A stretch of DNA of 41,982 bases from an uncultured Lachnospiraceae bacterium (GCA_902785055.1 CACZXG010000007.1:1-41982), one strand, 5' to 3'; numbered from the stretch's first letter, positions 26,201 through 33,487 are shown. Made by a program: numbers and translations. Notes: generated by a model from the letters alone, not told the origin.

Positions 26201-26325
26201 AAAAGGAACTCATCGCCGAAGAGACTTCGGAAGTTCCGTCCGGGGAATCTTCTGACGCGGAAACAGAGGAAACCGCTTCTATGGAACCTCCTGCCGAACA
26301 AGACCCCGAAAAACCGGTTCTCTGA
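23233..26325 (+). CDS. YfhO family multi-spanning membrane protein
   Basis: A 1030-residue protein of the YfhO family, GT-C-like integral membrane proteins; Bacillus YfhO is linked to glycosylation of teichoic or lipoteichoic acid. The first 450 residues hold about a dozen hydrophobic segments, opening FTILFLITALIIYAPFILTR and followed by FVWAHDSYTQHLKAMIF. Residues of about 470-940 form an extracellular soluble region with TGWKAYVDGTPAVLENVNLM, the usual YfhO block. One more membrane helix (LLLFLFWMIM) and a cytoplasmic acidic Glu/Pro tail of about 50 residues end the protein. The ATG at 23233 has GGAGG 5-6 nt upstream. A TATAAT at 23188-23193 is a possible promoter. Substrate unknown. Confidence 0.88.
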   Translation: MNASTLKNRVSYYFRFTILFLITALIIYAPFILTRKSFVWAHDSYTQHLKAMIFISRWYRQTLKSLIRLDFKAISTYSFSIGYGSDAMSTLAYYGVGDPFYLMSAFVPAKYIYLFYCLLIPVKNYCSGLAMSALCRFRWPSAKHDKGCLAGSLIYTFCGFALITCFGQPIFLSAMIIFPLVLLGIEKVRDGRKPWTFIISIFLATVSNFYFIVSIAVLAVMYACFRYFPIARGEFKRRFAEIGVMFAGGTVGVAMGGAILLPMAVTVLGNKRIALKPAITLFYEARSCRMLPLDFLACNEVQYGALCYAGTALLCVFLLFSAKGFIKLRLQFLLYSALLFIPAFGYLTNGFSYPINRWCWAYSALIAMLVAELWPLLFTLTRVQKKVMAVGFTLYFAVCFFLSYKLEINFLIPVILTGFTLFHLFLAQRSEFAADDAGSAEDPKAERRRAKRIIRAERGILLLTVVSICLNGICENDPRFSDRIESYKELDCLAPFRTGLGASPANDRNMWLNDTSQISSSIGFDGESFVRVSNTEPGFWYQNTSMLNGLSSTQSFWSVNSPYVLEYLDSLAVSDVNNNAWQFTNLDNRAILNELASVSYLYCMHPEKLPTGYSDKSLDQNTANSVYPNLSPLPLGYTYDRTISRQQFDTLTPAQRQEVLLSHAVTDSAGSLQDSRSIEEIAAGLDCQNVPFESECLHNSVVQTDDRTFVVTEARSQVKLTFAPVTSGECYLYMKNINYRETTLLDLYSDDKSCDPEDQFTPEMFSALTPYERYKIRVMVGNSRPASNVKIGADFMSGETVLTSNEVNYILPGDEQFYSGRQDFLLNSYTVREGIDSIVVTFPRPGVYHFDEFSVVSEPLSGYSDKIAKLGAESLENVKISQNKSSFVSGGVTGEITVSDNKLLCLTVPYSTGWKAYVDGTPAVLENVNLMFSGLWLTPGRHTIELRYETPGLLYGLCLSAAGLLLFLFWMIMSRRAGKQEGQPEPEAPEKELIAEETSEVPSGESSDAETEETASMEPPAEQDPEKPVL

Positions 26326-26330
26326 CAAAA

Positions 26331-26384
26331 AAGAGCACGCAATAAGGGCTGCCGTTGAAACGGCAGCCCTCTTACTATGCTCTT
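26331..26384. terminator. Nested bidirectional terminator between YfhO and NlpC/P60 genes
   Basis: An inner stem GGGCTGCCGT/ACGGCAGCCC (26346-26355 and 26360-26369) with loop TGAA sits inside an outer stem AAGAGCA/TGCTCTT (26331-26337 and 26378-26384). On the minus strand the outer stem runs into a short T tract (AAAAAA at 26327-26332 on plus). It lies between convergent genes. Confidence 0.85.
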
Positions 26385-26391
26385 ATGAACT

Positions 26392-28065
26392 TTAGTCCTC
26401 GATGATCCTTGTCGCCCACACGGCACTTCTGTCACTCAGTTCCGTCGTGATAATGCCATACTGGCTGCTATACGCTTCGACCGTCTTTCCGTCTCCCGCA
26501 TACATTGCGACATGATATACATATCCGTTTTTGGCAAAGAAGATCAGGTCTCCCGGAGCCGCGTCGCTCACCGGGATCTGGGTCCCTACCTGGGACTGCG
26601 CGGCCGCCACTCTCGGAAGTTTGTATCCGAACATGCCGTACAGCGTCTGTACAAACCCGGAACAATCCGCGCCGTGCGTCAGGCTGGTGCCGCCCCACAC
26701 GTAAGGATTTCCGACGCATGAGAGCGCTTTTTCCAGTATCTTCTCTCTGACCTCGTTATATTTAGCACCTTCCTTGACAGAAGACAGGCTGTAATAGACC
26801 GCCTGATTCTCCTTGGGTGCGATCACTTCCTTCGCAGTGCCAAACGAGGACTCCCCTTCTTCGTCGATCTGCGCCTGTACGGAATTACTCCGGTCAAGCT
26901 CATCGGAAAGGATAAATCCGCGCACATCACCGGATTCCACAAACAGCCATCCGTCATCGGCCTCTTCGATCACGTAAACGAGATCGCCTTCTTTCAGGCT
27001 TCCCACAATACGCGCATCGTCGCTGCTTTCTTCCCGAATCCCTGTATCAGACTTCGAAAGAGCCGCCTCTGCTTCGATCACGACTTCCTGCGTAGTGATC
27101 CTGCGAAATGCATATGCTTCATTCTCATAATAAGGAACTGTATCCTGGGCTGTGAAGAAGTAAGACTCTTTGGAAACACCTTTGGGAAGCATCGCCGTAA
27201 TGCGTGAGGCCTGTCTTTCAAGGAACTCCAGAAGCTGCTCCGCCTCATCGCCGCGGATCAGGTCCTCCTCGCGGACAAACCCTCTCGCTTCTCCCGATTC
27301 CACATAGATCCACCCGTTGTCCTCATTCTCCAGTTCATAGAGAATACCATTTCTGGCTATTGTCCCGACAACCTTGGAATCCTCTTTCTGTTCCTCGTAT
27401 ATATCCATTTCCCGGGCACTGAACGCATAGACCTTGTCAACGGTCGTGAAGCGAAAATCCCTGCGGATCTCAGGCAGGTCTGTCACAATATGCTGCTGAG
27501 AGATCAGCTCTTCGTTGGTGCCATTGTGATTCTCGGCTTCTTTGTAACCTTCCGGCTCATCCATCTTGCCGATCTTGACAGGTTCGATCTGTGCTGCCAC
27601 TTCAGACGTCGCTCCGGTATTGCCCTCCGGGGCGGCAGTCATCCCTGTGCTCGTTGTATCCGAAGTATCACCGCCGGCACCGATCTCTTCCGAGGTACTG
27701 CCCGTATTGTCTCCCGCCGTATTTCCCGTCGTGCTTCCTGTCGTGTTGCCGCCGCCGGCTCCACCGGTCCCGCTGTCGTCGCCGTTCTCATCGCCGCCCG
27801 TCTGCGCCGGACTGCCGCCTCCGCCGGTTCCCGAGTTGTCTTCGCCGCCGTCATCCCCTCCGCCTCCGGGACCCGGATCGGGTTCAGGATCAGGCTCAGG
27901 TTCAGGTTCGGGTTCAGGTTCAGGCGCGATCTCCCCGCTGTCGGTTCCATAGCTGCCCGCATCAGCTGCAGTTACTGTATAAGAGGGCACAGACGCTGTA
28001 CCGGTTATTAGCGAGAACGAAAGGAACAGGATTCCCCATCGTCTGATCAACTCTCTCTTCTTCAC
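26392..28065 (-). CDS. Exported SH3-domain NlpC/P60 peptidoglycan endopeptidase
   Basis: A 557-residue secreted cell-wall hydrolase. The N-terminal signal peptide (MKKRELIRRWGILFLSFSLI) ends near VTAADA. A low-complexity Pro-Glu/Asp then Gly/Thr/Ser linker follows (about 45-155), then two bacterial SH3-like domains (about 210-270 and 340-400; GIARNG... style IYVESGEARGFV and WLFVESGDVRGFI), and a C-terminal NlpC/P60 domain with Cys468 in GADCSGFVQTLYG and His518 in VYHVAMYAG. The usual third polar residue, often His, appears as Glu in KTVEAYS. The frame starts with TTG at 28092, but GTG at 28065 gives a normal signal peptide and has AGGTGG upstream. A strong promoter and an inverted repeat lie upstream. 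Confidence 0.9.
   Translation of the reverse strand: MKKRELIRRWGILFLSFSLITGTASVPSYTVTAADAGSYGTDSGEIAPEPEPEPEPEPDPEPDPGPGGGGDDGGEDNSGTGGGGSPAQTGGDENGDDSGTGGAGGGNTTGSTTGNTAGDNTGSTSEEIGAGGDTSDTTSTGMTAAPEGNTGATSEVAAQIEPVKIGKMDEPEGYKEAENHNGTNEELISQQHIVTDLPEIRRDFRFTTVDKVYAFSAREMDIYEEQKEDSKVVGTIARNGILYELENEDNGWIYVESGEARGFVREEDLIRGDEAEQLLEFLERQASRITAMLPKGVSKESYFFTAQDTVPYYENEAYAFRRITTQEVVIEAEAALSKSDTGIREESSDDARIVGSLKEGDLVYVIEEADDGWLFVESGDVRGFILSDELDRSNSVQAQIDEEGESSFGTAKEVIAPKENQAVYYSLSSVKEGAKYNEVREKILEKALSCVGNPYVWGGTSLTHGADCSGFVQTLYGMFGYKLPRVAAAQSQVGTQIPVSDAAPGDLIFFAKNGYVYHVAMYAGDGKTVEAYSSQYGIITTELSDRSAVWATRIIED
27639..27940. repeat. Low-complexity Pro-Glu/Gly-Thr-Ser linker coding region
   Basis: Imperfect 6-bp repeats (GGTTCA/GGATCA on the plus strand, 27880-27930) encode alternating Glu-Pro and Asp-Pro, followed by Gly/Asp/Thr/Ser-rich coding sequence. 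It is the spacer between signal peptide and SH3 domains and is a likely site of length variation. Confidence 0.75.
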
Positions 28066-28137
28066 AATGCCACCTGCCTTATTCGAAAACAATTACACAC
28101 TGTGCAATCCTTTTCGCATATCATTACATTATTATTT

Positions 28138-28165
28138 ATTGTATAACACTCCTATGTTATACAAT
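28138..28165. promoter_or_regulatory. Perfect 11-bp inverted repeat, candidate operator
   Basis: ATTGTATAACA (28138-28148) and TGTTATACAAT (28155-28165) flank CTCCTA. It begins about 8 nt after the -10 element of the NlpC/P60 promoter, so it covers the expected transcription start. As DNA it looks like a dimeric repressor site; as RNA it would form a 5' end hairpin. The cognate regulator is not identified. Confidence 0.7.
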
Positions 28166-28172
28166 CGTCATA

Positions 28173-28201
28173 ATTATAGCACCTGTCCCATTCGCTGCCA
28201 A
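28173..28201 (-). promoter_or_regulatory. Strong promoter of the NlpC/P60 gene
   Basis: TTGGCA (revcomp of 28196-28201), a 17-nt spacer and a perfect TATAAT (revcomp of 28173-28178). The predicted leader is about 100 nt before the GTG at 28065. Confidence 0.75.
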
Positions 28202-28253
28202 GTCTGCCTGTGCAGGAAGCCTGCCGCCTGTTCCAAATTTTGACACAGGGGAA

Positions 28254-29522
28254 TCAAACCTTGAGAAATCTCAGCGTAGTCGTGAAAACGCCGTCGGACT
28301 CCTCCACACTGTAGTCCCCGTTCATCTCCTCCATCAGCCTTTTGCTTATTCGGGAACCGAATCCCGTGCTCTCAGGTTTTTCTCCCTCAAAAATCCTGAC
28401 TTTGTTGACCGCCGCGACTTCCACATATTTTTCCCGCTCTCTGCAGCAGACCAGTACCTCGTCCTCTTTGCTCGCGTATTTATTGATATTGGTCATGAGA
28501 TTCCCGAATACTCTGGCGACCGCGTCTCTCTGCACCAAAATTCTGCTGTGCCCGAAGCTGATCTCAGACCGCACGAAGAATCCCTCTCTCTCAAGACCCG
28601 AATTGATATCTCCCAGAAATCCGCGCAGCACCTCGTAGGCCGGCTCCACCGTTTTCTCCATCTGGAAATAATCCTGCATCGTTGTATAACTGTAGTTCTG
28701 GTCCAGGAGATTTTTGAGTCTCGCGCTCTTCTCTCTTGCCCTGGTCAGATACAATTCTGCCGCCGGCTCCTTTCCCTCGATCTCCTTCTGTGCAAAATCC
28801 AGATACATGATAAGAGATGTGAGCGGCGTTCTCAGGTCATGCGCGATCTCGGCAAGTGTAAGGCGGTTGCTCTTTTCAAGCTGTTCGATCATAACCATTT
28901 GATTCAGCATACTCTTCCTGAATTCATTGACGCTTTCCGCCAGCATCGTGATCTCATCGTCCCCCCTGACAGTGATCTCCTTTGTCAGGTCTCCTCCCTC
29001 CAGTACCTGGATCTCCTCGTTGACCAGGTGAATGTACCTGATCTCTTTGCGGATCGCGATGATGATTATTACAAAACAGAGCAGGACTGAGGCAGCTGTC
29101 TCCACAGCCATCGTCTTACCATACAAATGAAAGTACGGATAAAAAACAACGTCCGCTGCTACACCTCCAAATTGCACCCGGCGGGCTTTCTCCTTATCCC
29201 GCTCAGATTCTTCCATGTTGAACTGCCTGTCCTCCACATCAAAAATAGAGCTGAATACGAGGTGTCCGTCCACGAACACTTCAATATCCACCTCTCCTGC
29301 CCTGCACCATTTCCAGAGCTCTTTCCTGTTGTCCGGCTTCAGCCGGTTCTCATTGGCGTAGGTCTCCAGCTCGCTCACGATCTTTTCATCGGTCTTCGCG
29401 TCGCTTATCCTGTCAATGATATAATTACTGATATTACAACTGAGGAAGAAAAGACAGGCCGACAGTATAAAAGCCACTGCGATCAGGCCTGTAAACTTCC
29501 CCATGATCGATCGTCTATTCAC
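28254..29522 (-). CDS. Sensor histidine kinase of a VanS-like two-component system
   Basis: A 422-residue membrane kinase. Membrane helices are at about 10-30 and 138-157, enclosing a roughly 105-residue extracellular sensor region. A HAMP-like linker (about 160-212), a HisKA domain with His228 in IAHDLRTPLTSL, and a GHKL ATPase domain with N box VFGNLMTNINKYA (Asn341, Asn345) and G2 STGFGSRISKRL follow. The expected G1 motif DxGxG reads AAVNKVRIF here, so the adenine-contacting Asp is missing, as in some Gram-positive relatives. The GTG start at 29522 overlaps the regulator stop by 8 nt; an ATG six codons in is an alternative without a good site. The signal is unknown. Confidence 0.9.
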   Translation of the reverse strand: MNRRSIMGKFTGLIAVAFILSACLFFLSCNISNYIIDRISDAKTDEKIVSELETYANENRLKPDNRKELWKWCRAGEVDIEVFVDGHLVFSSIFDVEDRQFNMEESERDKEKARRVQFGGVAADVVFYPYFHLYGKTMAVETAASVLLCFVIIIIAIRKEIRYIHLVNEEIQVLEGGDLTKEITVRGDDEITMLAESVNEFRKSMLNQMVMIEQLEKSNRLTLAEIAHDLRTPLTSLIMYLDFAQKEIEGKEPAAELYLTRAREKSARLKNLLDQNYSYTTMQDYFQMEKTVEPAYEVLRGFLGDINSGLEREGFFVRSEISFGHSRILVQRDAVARVFGNLMTNINKYASKEDEVLVCCREREKYVEVAAVNKVRIFEGEKPESTGFGSRISKRLMEEMNGDYSVEESDGVFTTTLRFLKV

Positions 29523-30216
29523 TTACGAACCTGTAGCCTCTCCCCCATTCCGTACGGATAAAGACGGGTTTCCTCGGGTCGTCTTCAATTGCCAGCCGAA
29601 GTCTGCGGATATGAACCATGACCGTGTTATTGGCGTCGTAAAAATACGGCTTTTCCCAGACGCTTTCATATATGTTCTGAATAGAAAAGATTTTGTTCCG
29701 GTACTGCATCAGCAGCTTGAGGATCTTATACTCGATATCCGTCATGCTGATCAGGTTTCCATCCTTGTACACTTCATTAAACTCCAGGCTCACGCGGAAG
29801 CGTCCGATCTCCAGGCAGCTCTCCCGGGTCTCTGCCTGCTCCTTGCCGCGATATTTCTCATAGCGCCTTAGAAGTGCCCGGATCCTTGCCCGCAGTTCCT
29901 CCTGAAAAAAGGGCTTCACCAGGTAATCATCTCCGCCGGCTTCAAGTCCCTCTGTCTTATCCTGTACGCCGGTCTTGGCTGTCAGGAACAATACCGGAGC
30001 CAGCGATTCCTCCCGTATTCTGCGGCATACCGTGAATCCGTCCATATCCGGCAGCATTACATCCAATATGATCAGGTCCGGCTTCTTTGAAATCTCCTCG
30101 ATCGCCTCTTTCCCGTTTGTCGCCTTGAGGACCCGAAACCCCTCTCTCCCCAGCATGATGGTGACCACTTCCAGAATATCCCTGTCATCCTCTACGATCA
30201 AAATAGTGTCCTTCAT
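29515..30216 (-). CDS. OmpR/PhoB-family response regulator
   Basis: A 233-residue DNA-binding regulator, partner of the kinase encoded just downstream. The receiver domain has the acidic pair Asp10-Asp11, the phosphoacceptor Asp52 in LDVMLPD, Thr in LFLTAKT and Lys in YLVKPF. The winged-helix domain (about 130-232) includes TDIEYKILKLLMQYRNKIFS and TVMVHIRRLRLAIEDDP. The overall pattern resembles VanR-type regulators. The ATG at 30216 has AAGGGG about 7 nt upstream, and a TATAAT (revcomp of 30272-30277) about 55 nt upstream is the likely -10. Its targets are not known; the adjacent NlpC/P60 gene is an obvious candidate. Confidence 0.93.
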   Translation of the reverse strand: MKDTILIVEDDRDILEVVTIMLGREGFRVLKATNGKEAIEEISKKPDLIILDVMLPDMDGFTVCRRIREESLAPVLFLTAKTGVQDKTEGLEAGGDDYLVKPFFQEELRARIRALLRRYEKYRGKEQAETRESCLEIGRFRVSLEFNEVYKDGNLISMTDIEYKILKLLMQYRNKIFSIQNIYESVWEKPYFYDANNTVMVHIRRLRLAIEDDPRKPVFIRTEWGRGYRFVSE

Positions 30217-30304
30217 TGATGCCCCTTAAGACTCTTTGAATTCAAAAACCTTACAAATCTTGTCAGCGTTCATTATACCCTATCCGGGTTTTCAATTCCA
30301 CCCA

Positions 30305-30449
30305 TGAGAAAAGGGGTGCCGAACAATCTGCCCAACACCCCTTTTCAATGATTCTTGTCCAATGGATTGTACCTCCGCATTCAAAAAATTTTCTTGATTA
30401 GGAAATATTCAGTTGTACTTTGGACCGTACCTCCTTTGGATTATTTGAT
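30305..30449 (-). ncRNA. Candidate small RNA with twin GGAGGTAC boxes
   Basis: A TTGACA-16-TATAAT promoter should start a transcript near 30449, and an 11-bp terminator hairpin ends it near 30305, giving about 145 nt. No ATG, GTG or TTG in it has a properly spaced ribosome binding site. It carries two copies of the box GGAGGTAC-RR-TCC, 60 nt apart (revcomp of 30424-30436 and 30364-30376). They look like exposed Shine-Dalgarno or CsrA-type GGA sites. It matches no RNA family I can recognise. A leader for the regulator-kinase operon is an alternative if the terminator is leaky. Confidence 0.45.
30308..30346 (-). terminator. Terminator of the candidate small RNA
   Basis: GAAAAGGGGTG and CACCCCTTTTC (30308-30318 and 30336-30346) form a perfect 11-bp stem with a 17-nt loop. 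On the minus strand the U-rich part is UUUUCUC at the 3' side. Confidence 0.75.
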
Positions 30450-30455
30450 ACTTTC

Positions 30456-30483
30456 ATTATACTCGCATTTTAGAAATTGTCAA
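30456..30483 (-). promoter_or_regulatory. Consensus sigma-A promoter of the candidate small RNA
   Basis: Perfect TTGACA (revcomp of 30478-30483), a 16-nt spacer and perfect TATAAT (revcomp of 30456-30461). It is the only promoter in the window with both hexamers matching consensus. Confidence 0.8.
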
Positions 30484-30563
30484 TTAATAGCAGGATTATA
30501 TATATGTTTTCTGATTTTTCGGTCAATTATGTGCAATTCATATCAGATACCGACGTCCGATCT

Positions 30564-30605
30564 GTCATAAAATCAAAACAGCGGAGAGAGCTACGCTCTC
30601 TCCGC
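30564..30605 (-). terminator. Terminator of the butyrate CoA-transferase gene
   Basis: A perfect 11-bp stem GCGGAGAGAGC/GCTCTCTCCGC (30581-30591 and 30595-30605) with a 3-nt loop, followed on the minus strand by TGTTTTGATTTTAT. Confidence 0.9.
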
Positions 30606-30644
30606 GTAAGATTCCTGCTTTCTCCCGCAGATCCCGTATCCGGG

Positions 30645-31988
30645 TCATCTCTTGTTGCTGCGTCTCCAGATGTGCATCTTCTCCGCCTCCGCGATAAGCT
30701 GGTCCCTGAACTGCGGATGCGCGATGTTAATCAGGTCTTCCGCTCTCTGCCAGGTCGTGCGGCCCTTCATCATCGCCACGCCGTACTCTGTCACGATGTA
30801 CATAGCGTTCGCGCGGGTATCTGTGACGATACTGCCGTTCGCCAGAGTAGGTCTGATTCTGCTTACGAGATTGCCCTGCTTGTCTGTGAAAGTGGATGAC
30901 ATGCAGATAAAGGACTTGCCGCCCTTCGAAGCATATGCGCCGATGACGAAATCAAGCTGTCCGCCCGCGCCGGAGATGTTCTTTGTTCCCGCGCTCTCAG
31001 CGTTGATCTGTCCGAACAGATCACAGTCAACCGCGTTGTTAATGGAAATGAAGTTATCCAGCGCGCCGATCTGCTTCACGTTGTTGACATAGTCAACGGA
31101 AGCGCTCATGCACTCGGGGTTTCCATCCAGATAGTCGTACATCTTCTTCGTGCCCGCGCCGAAAGCATAGGTCTGCAGGCCTCTGTTGATGTTCTTGTGC
31201 GCGCCGGTGATCTTGCCGGCTTCCGCCATATCTACGAAAGCGTCTACATACATCTCTGTGTGGATGCCCAGGTCCTTCAGATCAGACTCTGCGATCATCT
31301 TGCCGATCGCGTTGGGCATTCCTCCGATGCCGAGCTGCAGGCATGCACCGTTGGGGATCCGGTCCACGACCAGCTGGGCGACGGCTTTGTCCACTTCCGT
31401 GCCGGGCTTTGCCGGAGGCATCGCGTCGATAGGAGTGTTGTCGCCTTCGACGATCATATCGACGTCGCTGATATGAACATATGCGCTTCTGTCACCGAGG
31501 CAGATAGGCATGCTCGTATTGACTTCCACGATCACCTTCTTCGCCATCTGTACCACTGCATAGGTGTGGCTGGCGCTGGGACCGAGGTTGAAATAGCCGT
31601 GTCTGTCCATGGGGCCGACCTGCATGATCGCCACGTCTAAAGGATCCTCTCTGTCCAGATAATAGCGGGGAAGCTCCGAATACTTGAGCGGTCCGTAGAA
31701 GCTGAGCCCTGTGGAGGCCGCCTTTCTCTCCACGCCGTTCATGTGCCAGCTGTTCCAGATGAAGTGCTCCTGGGGATTCTCTATTTTGAAAATCTCAGGC
31801 GCGTGCATCAGGATACCGCCGTAAATCTTCACATCGTGCATCTCGGGCATTCTCTTGGCGAGTTCTCTGTCCACCGCGACGTTCGTTGTGGCGCACCAGC
31901 CGTAATCGACCCAGTCGCCGTCCTGAATCACTGCCGCAGCCTGCGCGGCTGTCACCAGTTTCTGCTTATATTCTTCCGCATAACCCAT
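30645..31988 (-). CDS. but: Butyryl-CoA:acetate CoA-transferase
   Basis: Transfers CoA from butyryl-CoA to acetate, releasing butyrate; it is the final step of butyrate formation in many gut Clostridia. The 447-residue product belongs to the acetyl-CoA hydrolase/transferase family, with the CoA-binding glycine loop [11 protein letters not shown] (219-229), the probable catalytic Glu245 in HTEMYVDAF, and [20 protein letters not shown] and [20 protein letters not shown] further on. A close relative, 4-hydroxybutyrate CoA-transferase, cannot be excluded by eye. The ATG at 31988 has GGAGGAAGAGAT upstream. It stands alone, away from thl/crt/bcd genes, as is usual for but, and is divergent from trxA. 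Confidence 0.85.
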   Translation of the reverse strand: MGYAEEYKQKLVTAAQAAAVIQDGDWVDYGWCATTNVAVDRELAKRMPEMHDVKIYGGILMHAPEIFKIENPQEHFIWNSWHMNGVERKAASTGLSFYGPLKYSELPRYYLDREDPLDVAIMQVGPMDRHGYFNLGPSASHTYAVVQMAKKVIVEVNTSMPICLGDRSAYVHISDVDMIVEGDNTPIDAMPPAKPGTEVDKAVAQLVVDRIPNGACLQLGIGGMPNAIGKMIAESDLKDLGIHTEMYVDAFVDMAEAGKITGAHKNINRGLQTYAFGAGTKKMYDYLDGNPECMSASVDYVNNVKQIGALDNFISINNAVDCDLFGQINAESAGTKNISGAGGQLDFVIGAYASKGGKSFICMSSTFTDKQGNLVSRIRPTLANGSIVTDTRANAMYIVTEYGVAMMKGRTTWQRAEDLINIAHPQFRDQLIAEAEKMHIWRRSNKR

Positions 31989-32077
31989 ATCTCTTCCTCC
32001 GATCTTGATTTAACCTTGACAGCATTATTTCGGCACAGGTTTTACTCAACTTCCGCGCCAAAATATCGTATAGTGGT

Positions 32078-32109
32078 ATTATACAACAACTGCCGATTGA
32101 ATTCATCAA
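32078..32109 (-). promoter_or_regulatory. Candidate promoter of the butyrate CoA-transferase gene
   Basis: A perfect TATAAT (revcomp of 32078-32083) lies about 90 nt before the start codon. The only TTG-containing -35 (TTGATG, revcomp of 32104-32109) has a 20-nt spacer, longer than usual. Confidence 0.4.
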
Positions 32110-32118
32110 AGAATAGTG

Positions 32119-32147
32119 TTGACAGTTCTGATTGGATTGTGTAAAAT
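32119..32147 (+). promoter_or_regulatory. Promoter of trxA-trxB
   Basis: Perfect TTGACA (32119-32124), a 17-nt spacer and TAAAAT (32142-32147), 55 nt before the trxA start. Confidence 0.8.
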
Positions 32148-32202
32148 CTATTTGTAAGCAACCAAAAGAGATAAAATTAGCATATATAGAAAGGAGATAC
32201 CC

Positions 32203-32520
32203 ATGGTAAACAGATTTGATGAGAGCAATTTCGACGCTGAGGTCCTTCAGAGCGATCTTCCCGTTTTTGTAGATTTCTACGCAGACTGGTGCGGCCCCTG
32301 CAAGATGATGAGCCCTGTAATCGACAAACTGGCAGAGGAATATGAGGGCCGGATCAAGGTCGGCAAGGTCAACGTTGACGAGTGCGGCGATCTCGCACAG
32401 AAATACGGCATCATGAGCATTCCGAACATGATCTTCTTCAAGAACGGCCAGCCCGTCGACCGCGTAGTAGGCGCGATCCCGAAGCCCGCCATGAAGGATA
32501 AGTTTGAGAAGAACATCTGA
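32203..32520 (+). CDS. trxA: Thioredoxin
   Basis: A 105-residue cytoplasmic dithiol-disulfide protein with the active site WCGPC (Cys30 and Cys33) within [14 protein letters not shown] and the cis-proline motif SIPNMIFF (canonically IPT). The length is normal. The ATG at 32203 has AAAGGAG 7 nt upstream. trxB follows 43 nt later with no terminator between, so the reductase and its substrate are made from one transcript driven by the promoter at 32119-32147. Confidence 0.97.
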   Translation: MVNRFDESNFDAEVLQSDLPVFVDFYADWCGPCKMMSPVIDKLAEEYEGRIKVGKVNVDECGDLAQKYGIMSIPNMIFFKNGQPVDRVVGAIPKPAMKDKFEKNI

Positions 32521-32563
32521 TCATCAGCTGCCAATGGGCTGACAGCAAACAAGGAGAACTTTA

Positions 32564-33475
32564 ATGTACGACCTGATCATCATCGGCGCGGGCCCCGCAG
32601 GCCTCTCTGCCGCTATCTACGCCTCAAGGGCGAGACTGAACGCCATTGTCATCGAGCAGAACTATGTCAACGGCGGACAGATCATCGACACCTATGAAAT
32701 CGACAATTATCCGGGACTTCCGGGACTCTCCGGCATGGACCTGGCTATGAAGATGGCCGAGCACGCCGAGAAGCTCGGTGTGGAAACCGTCAACGGATTT
32801 GTGCAGAGTCTCGACCTCACCGGACCGGTCAAGAAAGTGATCACCGATGAGGGCACCTATGAGGCCAAGGCAGTCATCATCGCTTCCGGCGCCACTCACA
32901 GCAAACTCGGCGCAGAGGGCGAGAATCAATACGGCGGCATGGGCGTATCTTATTGCGCCACATGCGACGGAGCCTTCTATCGCGGCAAGGATGTCCTGGT
33001 AGTCGGCGGCGGCGATGTCGCTGTTGAAGATGCCATCTTCCTCGCGCGCGGCTGCAACAAGGTCTATGTCTGCCACCGCAGGGATGAACTGAGGGCAGCA
33101 AAGATCCTGCAGGAGAACCTCCTCTCTCTTCCCAACGTGGAAATGGTCTGGAATTCCAACCTCAAGTCCATCACCGGCGGCATGAAGGTCGAGAAGGCCA
33201 CTGTCGTCAACAAATTTGACAAGAGTGAGCGCACCATCCCCGTCTCCGGCGTATTCATCGCAGTTGGCATCACTCCCCGCAGTGAGTTTGCCCGCAACCA
33301 CGTCGCTATGGACGAGAAGGGTTACATCATCGCAGACGAGACCGGCGCCACTAACGTGCCCGGTGTCTTCGCAGCAGGCGATGTGCGCACCAAGCAGCTC
33401 CGCCAGGTCGTAACCGCCGTAGCCGACGGCGCAAACGCTGTCACCAGCGCGGAGAAGTACCTGCTGACTTTATAA
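32564..33475 (+). CDS. trxB: Thioredoxin reductase (NADPH)
   Basis: A 303-residue flavoprotein that passes electrons from NADPH to thioredoxin. The FAD motif is IIGAGPAGLSAAIYASRA at 6-23, the redox-active cysteines are Cys131 and Cys134 in YCATCDGAFYRG, the nucleotide-binding loop is VGGGDVAVEDA and the C-terminal FAD motif is GVFAAGDVRTKQLRQVVTA. The region after GGGDVAVE (VCHRRDELRAAK) keeps the HRRxxxR basic residues that favour NADPH. The ATG at 32564 has AAGGAG 8 nt upstream. A terminator with a UUCG loop closes the operon. Confidence 0.97.
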   Translation: MYDLIIIGAGPAGLSAAIYASRARLNAIVIEQNYVNGGQIIDTYEIDNYPGLPGLSGMDLAMKMAEHAEKLGVETVNGFVQSLDLTGPVKKVITDEGTYEAKAVIIASGATHSKLGAEGENQYGGMGVSYCATCDGAFYRGKDVLVVGGGDVAVEDAIFLARGCNKVYVCHRRDELRAAKILQENLLSLPNVEMVWNSNLKSITGGMKVEKATVVNKFDKSERTIPVSGVFIAVGITPRSEFARNHVAMDEKGYIIADETGATNVPGVFAAGDVRTKQLRQVVTAVADGANAVTSAEKYLLTL

Positions 33476-33487
33476 ATAATGGCTATC

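Larger units (their letters stand above)
30217..30644. other. 428-nt gene-free gap between the response regulator and the CoA-transferase gene
   Basis: From the right it holds the CoA-transferase terminator (30564-30605), an AT-rich stretch with nothing recognised (about 30484-30563), a consensus minus-strand promoter (30456-30483), a short non-coding unit with two GGAGGTAC boxes (about 30360-30449), a terminator hairpin (30308-30346) and the regulator's own -10 element (30272-30277). Short open frames on the plus strand here lack ribosome binding sites and family-like sequence. Confidence 0.7.

Noticed and set aside
30355..30570. A 71-codon plus-strand frame in the gene-free gap
   Set aside because: There is no ribosome binding site before its ATG, it runs through AT-rich sequence and two oppositely oriented regulatory elements, and it has no recognisable motif.
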